A stretch of DNA of 34,051 nt. It comes from an uncultured Bacteroides sp. (GTDB lineage: Bacteria; Bacteroidota; Bacteroidia; Bacteroidales; Bacteroidaceae). Position numbers and translations under genes: made by a program. Position 1 is the stretch's first letter. Each line of letters opens with the position of its first letter. Under the pieces are notes generated by a model. That model saw only the letters and a list, made by a program, of their open reading frames with translations, made no database searches and was not told the DNA's origin. Location: contig CABMPP010000037.1 of NCBI GenBank assembly GCA_902388495.1, positions 1 through 34,051 of the forward strand. Reading direction: 5' to 3'. Positions 8,830-17,643 of this stretch are shown here, piece by piece.

Positions 8830-10086
8830 ATGAAAAAGCATTCTTTTACCTTTCTATTAACAGCAATCCTGCTATCGGTCTTTTCTTCTGCGAGCGCTCA
8901 GTCCGCTGCAACCGCAACGTTGCGCAAAGAGATTACCGCAGACTTGAAGAACAACATCCTTGCTTTCTGGGAAAAGCATAGTGTAGATCCTTCCGGAGGG
9001 TTTTACGGTTCTTTGGAACGTGACGGCACTCCGATACCCAATGCCCCCAAGGGCGGCGTACTGAATGCACGCATCCTCTGGAGCTTCTCCACCGCCTACC
9101 GCATGTATGGGGATGAGAACTACCGCATGATGGCCGACCGTGCACAACGTTACTTTATAGATCACTTCATCGACCCGCAGTACGGCGGTGTGTACTGGCT
9201 GATAAAGGCAGACGGCACCCCGCTGAATACAGACAAGCAGACGTATGGCTGTTCCTACGCCATCTACGGGCTGGCCGAACACTTCCGGGCAACCGGAAAC
9301 ATGGAAAGCCTGCAGCGTGCCATCGACGTCTATCATACGATGGAGAGCAAGATTAAAGACCCCGTAAGCGATGGTTACATCGAATCCTTCACCCGTTCAT
9401 GGGGAACCCCCGAGAAGTTGGGCTATGACGGCGACGGCGTTGCCACCAAGACCATGAATACCCACATCCACGTGCTGGAAGCCTATACCTTGCTTTATAA
9501 AGTATGGAGAGACACCGGCCTTCGCCAGCGCCTTGCGAAGATCATCGACCTGCTGACTACCAAACTCTACGACAGCAAGACGCATCACCTGATACTCTAC
9601 TGCGACTCCAACTGGAAGAACCTGGATGACATCGACTCCTACGGCCACGACATCGAAACCGCCTGGCTGCTGACCGAAGCTGCCGAAGCCCTGGGCGACC
9701 CTGCCGTCTTTGAGAAGTGCAAGAAGATCTCCCTGGACCTGACGAACTCGGCTTTGAAGGAAGGTCTGGCTCCACTGGGCGGCATGATATACGAGCGGCA
9801 TAAAGACAAGTTCCGCCGGGACTTTTCGTGGTGGTGCCAGGCCGAAACCATCGTGGGATGCGTCAACGCATGGCAGCTGACCGGAAAGCAATCTTATCTG
9901 GACAGTGCGAAGCGCATGTGGGAGTTCGTCAAGTCGCGGGTGATAGATAAGGAGTACGGCGAATGGTTCAGAACGGTGGAGCCGGACGGCACTCCCCGTT
10001 ACAAAGAGCCCAAAGCCAGTATGTGGAACTGCCCGTACCACAACAGCCGGATGGGCTTTGAGATCGATGCCAGACTGAGTGAATAG
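8830..10086 (+). CDS. Exported AGE family / cellobiose 2-epimerase-like protein (epimerase 1)
   Basis: The 418-residue (alpha/alpha)6-barrel protein fills the normal length of the AGE/cellobiose 2-epimerase family. Such enzymes interconvert the reducing-end glucose and mannose of beta-1,4-disaccharides, or GlcNAc and ManNAc. Three conserved histidines are visible: His214 in NTHIHVLEAY, His273 in DSYGHDIETAWLL and His404 in SMWNCPYH. These blocks resemble cellobiose epimerases more than GlcNAc epimerases. Unlike the characterised enzymes, which are cytoplasmic, it begins with a cleavable signal peptide (about 1-23, ending ASAQ), placing it in the periplasm. It is the first gene of the HTCS1-linked run, 31 bp before the GH30-like gene. 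Its paralog at 29283-30518 is a lipoprotein. Family is confident; substrate is unproven. Confidence 0.88.
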   Translation: MKKHSFTFLLTAILLSVFSSASAQSAATATLRKEITADLKNNILAFWEKHSVDPSGGFYGSLERDGTPIPNAPKGGVLNARILWSFSTAYRMYGDENYRMMADRAQRYFIDHFIDPQYGGVYWLIKADGTPLNTDKQTYGCSYAIYGLAEHFRATGNMESLQRAIDVYHTMESKIKDPVSDGYIESFTRSWGTPEKLGYDGDGVATKTMNTHIHVLEAYTLLYKVWRDTGLRQRLAKIIDLLTTKLYDSKTHHLILYCDSNWKNLDDIDSYGHDIETAWLLTEAAEALGDPAVFEKCKKISLDLTNSALKEGLAPLGGMIYERHKDKFRRDFSWWCQAETIVGCVNAWQLTGKQSYLDSAKRMWEFVKSRVIDKEYGEWFRTVEPDGTPRYKEPKASMWNCPYHNSRMGFEIDARLSE

Positions 10087-10117
10087 ACTAAAACCACATC
10101 TTAATTATATATGTATT

Positions 10118-11983
10118 ATGAAGAACTTACGAATTTTCCAAGTGTGTGCGGCTGCACTCCTGTGCAGCGCCTTATCCCTGCCACTCGCTGCCCAGACGGA
10201 GGTAATGGCATGGAGCAATATGACGGGTGTCCGTGTGGACGGCGAACTGATAGACTTTGAGTCTTCTCTTTGCGTCGGCAATCTGAAAGGAGACATGGAC
10301 GCTACCGGAAAGGAGAGACAACGTCCCCGCTATCACCGTGAAGGCGATACGCAGGAAGTGACCACCACTGTGCGTGGCCTGAAATTCTATCAGAAGGTAA
10401 CCGATAAGGAGAGAGGACTGGTAGCAATCTCCATCGATGCCGCCTCGGACACCACGCTGAACCAGCCGGCTTATTTCTGCATTACTTTAGACCCCGAAAA
10501 CTATGCCGACGCCAAGATAAAGGCAGGCGGCAAACGGCTCACCATTACTTCGGCCAACCGGAAGCTGGATTTCAGTTTCAGCAAGTCTATGAGTGCTACC
10601 ATTGAGAAAGGACGGGATAACACGGCTGTTTACGTGCAGTTGATGCCATCCTTAAAGAAAGGCGAAAAGACCTCGGTGACGATGGAACTGCGCGCTTCGG
10701 GAGTCATCGACCACAGCGATGCACAGATAGCACTGGACGTACAGAACCCGGGCAGCCTCTTTACGGGCTTCGGAGGAAACTTCCGCCTGCAGAACCCCAA
10801 GGCAGATCCTAAAATAATAGACTACTGCCTTGAAAACCTGCGCGTAGCCTACGGCCGTGTGGAACTGCCGTGGCGGATATGGGAAGCAGAGTTGGGAAAG
10901 AACCCGCTGACCGCTCCCCAAAGCGTAGCCCTGCACCAGCACGTCGAAGAGAGCATGCTGATGGCGAAGCGCCTTCGTGCCATGGGCATGCCGGTGATAT
11001 TGAGCTGCTGGTTCCCACCTACATGGGCCATCGACGGTGGTCCCGAGAGCTACAAGCGTCAAGGCGGCGTGATGGCCTACCGTCTGGACCCGAAGAAGAA
11101 ACAGCAGATATACAAGTCGCTTGCCGACTATATACTGTATGCTAAGAAGCAATACGGCATTGAGTTTGCCATGTTCTCCTTCAATGAATCGGACCTGGGT
11201 ATCGACGTACTGCATACCGGACAGGAACATGCCGACTTCATCCGCGAATTCGGTGCTTACCTGGCGAAGTTGAATCTGCCCACCCGCTTATTGCTGGGCG
11301 ACAATTCGGATGCAACCACTTACGACTTCATCCTTCCGGCATTGGGCGACCCTACTACTCATAAGTACATCGGCGCCGTTTCCTTCCACTCCTGGCGTGG
11401 TTGCGATGACGAGACATTGCGCAAATGGGGTGCTGCCGCCAAGACGCTGAATGTACCTCTGCTGGTAGGCGAAGGCAGTACGGACGCTGCTGCCCACAGC
11501 TATGCCGAGATTTTCAACGAATCTACTTTCGCTCTTTACGAAATCAACCTGTACACACGCATCTGCGCCATCTCCCAGCCGATGTCCATCCTGCAATGGC
11601 AGCTCACGTCGGACTACTCGCTGTTGTGGGGCGACGGCATCTACGGTTCCAAAGGCCCGTTGCATCCCACGCAACGCTTCTGGAACATGAAGCAGCTGGC
11701 TTCCACGCCTGCCGATGCCCTGGCCATCCCGGTGCAGAGCAGCAAGAAGCAGGTGAACTGTGCTGCTTTCGGCAACATCACGCGCGGCGAGTATGCCGTT
11801 CACATGGTGAATAACGGAGCCGATTGCAATGCTGTCATTTCCGGTATTCCGGCAGGAGTAACGGAGCTCACGGTCTACGTGACCAATACCAAGGACAGCA
11901 TGAAGAAGAGCACCGTCAAGGTGCAGAATGGCCAGGCCACGGTCCACATGCCCGCCATCAGCTTCATCACTTTACTGAACTAA
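10118..11983 (+). CDS. Exported clan GH-A glycoside hydrolase, GH30-like
   Basis: The start at 10118 is preferred over an in-frame ATG at 10079 because the signal peptide (about 1-24, ending LPLAAQ) begins here and the earlier ATG overlaps the epimerase end. The product is 621 residues. Residues about 25-200 form a beta-rich region I cannot name. The TIM barrel starts near FTGFGGNFRLQ (about 208), recalling the GFGG opening of GH30. Probable acid/base Glu357 follows Asn in FSFNESDLG, and probable nucleophile Glu452 is in LVGEGSTD, the strand 4 and 7 positions of clan A. A C-terminal beta domain (about 535-621) ends the protein, as in GH30. GH30 members include beta-glucosidases, beta-1,6-glucanases and xylanases; the motifs are too divergent to assign a subfamily. 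It has no counterpart in the second half of the window. Confidence 0.72.
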   Translation: MKNLRIFQVCAAALLCSALSLPLAAQTEVMAWSNMTGVRVDGELIDFESSLCVGNLKGDMDATGKERQRPRYHREGDTQEVTTTVRGLKFYQKVTDKERGLVAISIDAASDTTLNQPAYFCITLDPENYADAKIKAGGKRLTITSANRKLDFSFSKSMSATIEKGRDNTAVYVQLMPSLKKGEKTSVTMELRASGVIDHSDAQIALDVQNPGSLFTGFGGNFRLQNPKADPKIIDYCLENLRVAYGRVELPWRIWEAELGKNPLTAPQSVALHQHVEESMLMAKRLRAMGMPVILSCWFPPTWAIDGGPESYKRQGGVMAYRLDPKKKQQIYKSLADYILYAKKQYGIEFAMFSFNESDLGIDVLHTGQEHADFIREFGAYLAKLNLPTRLLLGDNSDATTYDFILPALGDPTTHKYIGAVSFHSWRGCDDETLRKWGAAAKTLNVPLLVGEGSTDAAAHSYAEIFNESTFALYEINLYTRICAISQPMSILQWQLTSDYSLLWGDGIYGSKGPLHPTQRFWNMKQLASTPADALAIPVQSSKKQVNCAAFGNITRGEYAVHMVNNGADCNAVISGIPAGVTELTVYVTNTKDSMKKSTVKVQNGQATVHMPAISFITLLN

Positions 11984-12010
11984 CAGGCCCCCGCGCCTGC
12001 CTCATCTTAT

Positions 12011-12065
12011 CCGGGTCTTCGGACGGGGAAAAAAGTCCCCCTTCACACTCCGTCCGAAGGCTTGG
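12011..12065 (+). repeat. Intra-operon hairpin upstream of SusC1
   Basis: CTTCGGACGG (12017-12026) pairs perfectly with CCGTCCGAAG (12050-12059), and G-U pairs extend the stem to 16 bp (12011-12026 with 12050-12065). A nested GGGG/CCCC stem is possible in the loop. It occupies most of the 134-bp gap between the GH30-like gene and SusC1. It could be an attenuator or a processing/stability element separating the two cistrons. Confidence 0.6.
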
Positions 12066-12067
12066 CT

Positions 12068-12087
12068 AGGGCATTCTACGCCCTTTT
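12068..12087 (+). terminator. Short hairpin with T-run before SusC1, possible attenuator
   Basis: AGGGC (12068-12072) pairs with GCCCT (12080-12084) around a 7-nt loop and is followed by TTTT. The stem is only 5 bp, so this would be a weak terminator. It lies between GH30-like and SusC1, so partial termination would make two transcript levels, or SusC1 may have its own promoter. Confidence 0.25.
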
Positions 12088-12117
12088 CACTATCGAACTT
12101 ACGTTAAATAATATCTT

Positions 12118-15100
12118 ATGAAAAACAAAGTTAACTTTAAAATCGCAAGTCTTGCGGTGCTTATGTCGATAGGCATAGGTCATGAGAGTTATGCCGGTTT
12201 GACTGCAAACTCAGGAGTACTGTCGGTGGCAGGAATGCTGCAATCTACTGTAAAGATTACAGGCGTTGTTGTCGATACGAATGGAGAGCCCGTTATCGGG
12301 GCTAATATTTTGGTAAAAGGAACCACTGTGGGTATGATAAGCGACATTGACGGGAACTTCTCTCTGGATGTTCCCGAGACGGGAGTCCTCCAGATTTCCT
12401 ATATCGGTTACATCACCCAGGAGGTGAAGATTGTTCCGGGAATGAAAACATATAAGATTGTATTGAAGGAAGACGCCGAGACACTGGACGAGGTGGTCGT
12501 TGTGGGCTACGGTACGGTGAAGAAGACCGACGTGACCGGCTCCGTAACCTCCGTCAAGTCCGACGAAATGATGAAACGTAACCCCGTCAGCCTGGGACAA
12601 GGCTTGCAGGGAGCTGCGGCAGGTGTTTCGGTCATGCGTACTTCGGGCGACCCGGAAGGCGGCGTCTCGATACGTATCCGCGGTGTGGCCACGGTCAACG
12701 GTTCCGCCGACCCGCTTTATGTAGTAGACGGCGTGCAGGTGGGTACCAGTGTCGACTTCCTGAATCCGGCGGACGTAGAATCCATCGAAATCCTGAAAGA
12801 CGCTTCCGCCACTGCCATCTACGGTTCGCAGGGTGCCAACGGCGTTATCCTGATTACTACCAAGCCGGGTACCAAAGGACACACCACCTTGAAATTCTCG
12901 GCAAACTTCGGCTTGCAGACCTTGAGCGACAAGCTGGATGTGGCGAATGCCGCCCAGTTCGTAACCGGCATCCGTGCTTCCAAGATCAACGACGATGCCG
13001 TGTTCACCAACAAGGCATGGGAGAACCCCGACTTCACCAACCGCCTGCACAACATCGACTGGCAGGACCAAATGGCACGTACTGCTTTGCAGCAGAACTA
13101 CAACCTGTCGGCTTCCGGCGGTTCGGACAAGTCGCAGTCGCGTCTGTCCATCGGCTACCTGAACAACGATGGTATCATCGTGAACTCCTACTTCAAGCGC
13201 CTCACGGCCCGCGTCAACGTCACGCATAAGATTCAGGACTTCATCCGCGTGGGCCTGAGTACAGCCTACGTGCATGCCGAGAAGACCGGTGGCGGTAATC
13301 TCTTCAGCTATGCCCGCACCATCCCCACGATGGACGATGTAGACGATAACGGCAACCTGATGAACGTCCCCGTGCAATATCCCGACGGAACCTGGGGACA
13401 CTTCCGCCTCGAAGGCAACGGTGACCTCAGCAAGGAGCAGGACAACCCCTACGCCGCAGCCATGACTGCCGACTACCTGAACAAGTACAACCGCGTCGTA
13501 ACCAGCGCCACCTTCGAAATCGATCTCTTGAAGGGCCTTACCTTCAAGACCATCGGTAGCTATAACTACTACGGCAGCGCCTACGACCGTTATACGCCCA
13601 ACAACCCGCGTACCTATATGGACCAGAGCCGTCCCGACGCTTTCAATATCAGCTCCTCCGAAGGCAACTCCCTGGGACTGGAATCTTACTTCACCTACGA
13701 CCTCAAGCTGAAGAACCAGCGCGTGAACCTGATGGCCGGTTACTCGGTAAGCGACTACAAAAGCTCCGAAGTAAGCGCCACCTCGCAGAACCTGGTAGCC
13801 GAGTCCATCCGTCAGATAACCCTGACCAAGGACATGAGTACCATTAGGGGAAGTGGAGGTTTCAACACTCCGGTGCGCTATGTGTCATGGTACGGCCGTG
13901 TCAACTACTCGCTCATGGATAAGTACCTCTTCACGGCAACTGTCCGTCGCGACGGCTCTTCCAAATTCGGTTCGGGCAATCGCTTCGGTACTTTCCCCTC
14001 CCTCTCCCTGGCCTGGCGTGCATCCGAAGAAGACTTCATCAAGAACCTCAACCTCTTCAGCAACCTGAAGGTAAGAGTGGGATGGGGACAGACCGGTAAC
14101 TCCGGAAACGCTACCAACCTCTCCGTGAACCAGGTATCTCCGAACCGCATCATGTACTACTGGCTGAACAACGGTAGTTACATATCCGGCGCCGGTCTTG
14201 CCAAGACAGCCGAAATAGACACCAACCTGAAGTGGGAAACCAACGAACAGACCAACGTCGGCCTCGACCTGGGCTTCTTCAACAACAGCCTGAACATCAC
14301 GCTGGATTACTTCGTGCGCGATGCCAAAGACCTGCTGCTCTATCGCAACATGCGTCCTTCTACCGGTTATACCAATATCTATACCAACGCCGGACACATC
14401 CGCAACTCAGGATTCGAGTTCTCCATCAACTACACCAAGACGGTTGGCGACTGGAACTTCGGCGCCACCCTGAACGGCTCTACCCTGAAGAACAAGACCA
14501 TCGACGTGGGCGATGACATCTTCTACTCCGGCGATGTAGCCGACGGTTACTATTGGGACAACTACTCCGCCACGAAGAACGGTCACCCGGTAGGTTCCTT
14601 CTACGGGCACAAGGTAGCCGGTATCTTCCAGAACCAGGCCGAGATAGACGAACTGAACCGCCTGGCATCGGAGAAGACAAATGGAGAAATCAAGGCATAC
14701 CAAGCCCCCGAAACCCGTCCCGGTGACTTCAAATACAAGGACTTGAACGGCGACGGTTACATCAGCGACGAAGACAAGACCATCCTGGGCGATGGCTATC
14801 CCACGCTGAACTACGGTCTGAACCTGACTGCCGCTTACAAGGGATGGGACTTCACGATGTATATGTACGGCGTATTGGGACAGGACATTCTCTCTTACTC
14901 GTATGCCAGCCTCACCACGGTGAAGAACCCGACGGACGGCTACCAGAACGCCCTGGCGGAATACATAAAGAACGCCTGGACTCCGGAGAACCACAGCAAT
15001 ACGTACCCCATCTTGAGCCGTAAGGACAGCAACCACAACACCCGCGTGTCCGATGCTCACATCAAGAACGGTAACTTCCTCCGTATCTCCAACATTCAGG

Positions 15101-15309
15101 TGGGCTATACTTTCCCCAAAGAATGGACCAAATACCTCAGGATGCAAGACCTGCGCGTATTTGTCAGTGTAGAGAACCTGGCTACCATCACCGGATATAA
15201 GTATGGCGACCCCGAAGTAGGCGACAACAGCGTACTGAAGACCGGTTTCGACGGTGGCCGATATCCTTTCCCGCGGACTTATGCTTTCGGACTTAGCCTG
15301 CAATTCTGA
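12118..15309 (+). CDS. SusC-family TonB-dependent outer-membrane transporter (SusC1)
   Basis: The 1063-residue protein imports oligosaccharides across the outer membrane using TonB energy, with its SusD partner as lid. It has a signal peptide (about 1-26, ending ESYAG) and a CarboxypepD_reg-like domain (about 44-117, start KITGVVVDTNGEPVIGANI). The SusC signature DEVVVVGYG (about 124-132) and a plug follow (IRIRGVATVNGS, DPLYVVDGVQVG, IEILKDASATAIYG, about 180-240). The 22-strand-type barrel ends in the aromatic C terminus LSLQF. No STN domain is seen, so transport without an anti-sigma partner is expected, consistent with HTCS control. SusD1 follows after 35 bp. It is closely related to SusC2 (24327-27485), especially in the plug. 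Codons end in C or G more often here than in SusC2. Confidence 0.97.
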   Translation: MKNKVNFKIASLAVLMSIGIGHESYAGLTANSGVLSVAGMLQSTVKITGVVVDTNGEPVIGANILVKGTTVGMISDIDGNFSLDVPETGVLQISYIGYITQEVKIVPGMKTYKIVLKEDAETLDEVVVVGYGTVKKTDVTGSVTSVKSDEMMKRNPVSLGQGLQGAAAGVSVMRTSGDPEGGVSIRIRGVATVNGSADPLYVVDGVQVGTSVDFLNPADVESIEILKDASATAIYGSQGANGVILITTKPGTKGHTTLKFSANFGLQTLSDKLDVANAAQFVTGIRASKINDDAVFTNKAWENPDFTNRLHNIDWQDQMARTALQQNYNLSASGGSDKSQSRLSIGYLNNDGIIVNSYFKRLTARVNVTHKIQDFIRVGLSTAYVHAEKTGGGNLFSYARTIPTMDDVDDNGNLMNVPVQYPDGTWGHFRLEGNGDLSKEQDNPYAAAMTADYLNKYNRVVTSATFEIDLLKGLTFKTIGSYNYYGSAYDRYTPNNPRTYMDQSRPDAFNISSSEGNSLGLESYFTYDLKLKNQRVNLMAGYSVSDYKSSEVSATSQNLVAESIRQITLTKDMSTIRGSGGFNTPVRYVSWYGRVNYSLMDKYLFTATVRRDGSSKFGSGNRFGTFPSLSLAWRASEEDFIKNLNLFSNLKVRVGWGQTGNSGNATNLSVNQVSPNRIMYYWLNNGSYISGAGLAKTAEIDTNLKWETNEQTNVGLDLGFFNNSLNITLDYFVRDAKDLLLYRNMRPSTGYTNIYTNAGHIRNSGFEFSINYTKTVGDWNFGATLNGSTLKNKTIDVGDDIFYSGDVADGYYWDNYSATKNGHPVGSFYGHKVAGIFQNQAEIDELNRLASEKTNGEIKAYQAPETRPGDFKYKDLNGDGYISDEDKTILGDGYPTLNYGLNLTAAYKGWDFTMYMYGVLGQDILSYSYASLTTVKNPTDGYQNALAEYIKNAWTPENHSNTYPILSRKDSNHNTRVSDAHIKNGNFLRISNIQVGYTFPKEWTKYLRMQDLRVFVSVENLATITGYKYGDPEVGDNSVLKTGFDGGRYPFPRTYAFGLSLQF

Positions 15310-15344
15310 TGTTTATTTACCGATAACTTAAAAAAGGAACAGAT

Positions 15345-17027
15345 ATGAAAAAGATATATATATGGATGCTGGGAGTATCCTCCCTGTTAGCAATGAATTC
15401 GTGTGGCGAAGGTTTCCTGGATGTAGACCGCTATGATATATTGCCGCCCGAAATAGTGTTCAGTTCCGAGTCATACGTCAATCAGGGACTGAACGGACTG
15501 TACGACACCTTCCTGCCGCTGTCTTCCAGCCGCATCGACATCGAACAGAACTGGAACATCAAGCCCCACCTGGCTTTCTCCAACTATCCGGCACTGGACT
15601 GCCAGGCCGACGGATGGGACAACGAGTTTACGCGTCATGCCTGGATGGCGGATAAGGACATGTTCAGGGTAGCCTGGCAGTATGCCTACCGTGCCATCAG
15701 CCGTGCCAATACTTTCCTCGAACAGCTTAAAGATGCCGATCCTTCTCTGTTTGCCGAAGGGCAGACCGGAAAGGACAAGATAGAAGCCCAGGCGCGTGGC
15801 ATCCGCGGCTATTGGTATTACTACCTGGCACAGAACTTCGGACGCGTGCCGATGTTGAAGGAGGGAGAATCGTACGTCAGTACCCCTGCGAAGCCGCGTG
15901 CCGAAAGCCTGGATGAAACCTACAATTTCGTATTGGACGATCTGAAGTTTGCCTACGAACATCTGGACTGGATACCCGAGAATGGCGATTACGGACGCAT
16001 CACCAAGGGCATGGCCATGTCCTATTCCGCCTTGATGTATATGTATAAGAAGGACTACACCTCGGCAAAGACTCTTTGGAAAGATATCGTAGACCACGGT
16101 CCTTACCGGTTGAAACCCTGTTTTGGAGAAATCCATCAGTACAACAACTATTGGGACAAGGAAAGTGTATGGGAAATCTCCTTCTTCAACTGGAACAACC
16201 TGGACTGGAGTGCCAACGGCACCACGGACGACATCTGGTGGGGAACTTACCTGACGGCTGCTGCCGAATATGGCGGTTGGGGAGCTTTGTACATCTCTTA
16301 CGAATTTGCCCGTTCCTTCGAGCCCGGTGACAAACGCCGGCAATACTCCATCGTGGCCAAAGGTGAAACTCAGCCTTATACCAACGAGACGATAGGCACT
16401 ACCCCCGGACGCGACGGTGACTTTGTAGGTACGGAAAACATGCCGAACAACTACTCCATCAAGCTGTGGAAAGAAAAGGCGGGTGTTAAGGTATATACTC
16501 CGATTTCTGCTTTCCACCTGCGGTATGCAGGCGTATTGCTATACTATGCCGAATGTTGCTTCGAGACGGAAGGACCCGATTCGCAGGAAGGATGGAATCA
16601 GATTAAGACCATCCGCGACCGTGCCTGGGGAAATATGGAAGTAGGGCAGGTGCCGATTGAGAACTTCCCGTATGAGTTCAATCACTCGCTGGTGGAGGTG
16701 CCGGATGCCAAGACTTTCTACACCCAGTATAAGGCAAAGAAGGGGTATACCTCGGATGTATGGAAGGTGGCTCTGACCATTGAACGTCGTCACGAGTTCT
16801 TGGCCGAATACTCTTTCTGGTATGACTTGTGCCTCTCGGGCATGGCGAAGGAGTTCCTGGATTGCGAATATCCGATCAATGGCGGCGTGAGGTACAATGA
16901 AGCCGGCGAACCTTGTACTCCCCGGACGTTCGTCTTCGATCCGAACAAGATGCTTTATCCCATCCCGACTCAGGAGATTCTGACGAATGCCGGCATTACG
17001 CAGGCCGATCAGAATCCGGGATATTAA
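15345..17027 (+). CDS. SusD/RagB-family surface glycan-binding lipoprotein (SusD1)
   Basis: The 560-residue lipoprotein has a short hydrophobic leader and a lipobox (AMNSC, Cys20), so it should be lipid-anchored and exposed on the cell surface over SusC1. The mature N terminus GEGFLDVDRYDILPP and the TPR-like helical pattern fit SusD_RagB, and the C-terminal ending ILTNAGITQADQNPGY is shared with SusD2. It captures the oligosaccharide for SusC1. It is the last gene of this run; no SGBP-type second binding protein follows, although one often does in Bacteroides PULs. Its end is convergent with HTCS2, separated by the 616-bp repeat-rich gap. Confidence 0.96.
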   Translation: MKKIYIWMLGVSSLLAMNSCGEGFLDVDRYDILPPEIVFSSESYVNQGLNGLYDTFLPLSSSRIDIEQNWNIKPHLAFSNYPALDCQADGWDNEFTRHAWMADKDMFRVAWQYAYRAISRANTFLEQLKDADPSLFAEGQTGKDKIEAQARGIRGYWYYYLAQNFGRVPMLKEGESYVSTPAKPRAESLDETYNFVLDDLKFAYEHLDWIPENGDYGRITKGMAMSYSALMYMYKKDYTSAKTLWKDIVDHGPYRLKPCFGEIHQYNNYWDKESVWEISFFNWNNLDWSANGTTDDIWWGTYLTAAAEYGGWGALYISYEFARSFEPGDKRRQYSIVAKGETQPYTNETIGTTPGRDGDFVGTENMPNNYSIKLWKEKAGVKVYTPISAFHLRYAGVLLYYAECCFETEGPDSQEGWNQIKTIRDRAWGNMEVGQVPIENFPYEFNHSLVEVPDAKTFYTQYKAKKGYTSDVWKVALTIERRHEFLAEYSFWYDLCLSGMAKEFLDCEYPINGGVRYNEAGEPCTPRTFVFDPNKMLYPIPTQEILTNAGITQADQNPGY

Positions 17028-17128
17028 GATATGGGGCGCTGGAAGTGATTCCGACGCTTGCATAACAACAATAGGTTTCACAATAGATTGATTTCGGCGT
17101 CTCACTCTGTTATTTGGGGTGGGGCGCC

Positions 17129-17228
17129 GATTTATGATATTGGGGGATCTGATTTATGATATTGGGGGATCTGATTTATGATATTGGGATATCTGATTTA
17201 TGATATTGGAGGTATCTGATTTATTGGG
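17129..17228. repeat. 22-bp tandem repeat array downstream of SusD1
   Basis: Units GATTTATGATATTGGGGG.. start at 17129, 17151, 17173 and 17195, with a partial unit from 17218. The first three units are 22 bp and the fourth is 23 bp. It lies about 100 bp after the SusD1 stop. The sequence is unrelated to the array at 4483-4580 but the period is the same. Confidence 0.85.
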
Positions 17229-17257
17229 TAAGTGGAGAGGCTATATATAAACATCTT

Positions 17258-17319
17258 GCTGGGTATATATATCCAGCGCGTTGCATCTATATACCCAGCA
17301 CGTTGCATCTATAGATGCA
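17258..17319. repeat. Palindromes and a 22-bp duplication in the SusD1-HTCS2 gap
   Basis: GCTGGGTATATATATCCAGC (17258-17277) is a near-perfect palindrome. CCAGC(G/A)CGTTGCATCTATA occurs twice, at 17273 and 17295, again 22 bp apart. TGCATCTATAGATGCA (17304-17319) is a perfect 16-bp palindrome. No protein-coding content is seen here. Confidence 0.75.
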
Positions 17320-17368
17320 GGAAATGGGAATTTACCAGCGCAGCGCCCCGGCAAAAAATTTCATTCGA

Positions 17369-17376
17369 TATGTTTG
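17369..17376 (+). promoter_or_regulatory. Orphan -7-like box reading into repeat copy B
   Basis: TATGTTTG fits the Bacteroides TAnnTTTG consensus, but no plus-strand gene follows. The next sequence is the palindromic repeat and then the antisense end of HTCS2. It could be chance or could transcribe a structured RNA from the repeat. No clear -33 element was found. Confidence 0.25.
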
Positions 17377-17392
17377 CGTATCTTTAGCCTGA

Positions 17393-17640
17393 AAGCCCTT
17401 CATCAATTAGCGCAGCAAGCCTGAAGGGCTTCCATCTATCAGCCCAGGGCAACGCCCTGGGTTTAAGAACGCCCCTTCACTTTACGCCCTGAAAGGGCAA
17501 AAGCTCGTTATACAATCTTATGCCCTTTCAGGGCGCAGAGATAGAGGTACATTATTACCCAGGGCGTTGCCCTGGGCTGATAGATGGAAGCCTTTCAGGC
17601 TTGCTGCGCTGATGCTTTGCTGCGCTGAATTATCATTTAT
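17393..17640. repeat. Palindromic intergenic repeat element, copy B
   Basis: Outer arms 17409-17462 and 17557-17610 are inverted repeats of 54 nt with one mismatch. Inner arms 17485-17499 and 17521-17535 are a perfect 15-nt inverted repeat around a 21-nt loop (17500-17520). A further hairpin partner, AAGCCCTTCA at 17393-17402, pairs with 17422-17431. Outer parts match copy A in the same orientation, but the loop matches copy A only as its reverse complement, with one difference. The element ends 3 bp from the HTCS2 stop codon, so it probably forms the 3' end of that transcript. Confidence 0.92.
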
Positions 17641-17643
17641 CCC

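Noticed and set aside
12211..13401. 396-codon minus-strand open frame opposite SusC1
   Set aside because: It lies entirely within a well-supported SusC gene, has a low-complexity V/H/D/G-rich composition typical of antisense frames, and shows no recognisable domain.
17094..17130. Rho-independent terminator after SusD1 (TCGGCG/CGCCGA)
   Set aside because: Only a 6-bp stem with a 25-nt loop and no T-run; too weak to call.
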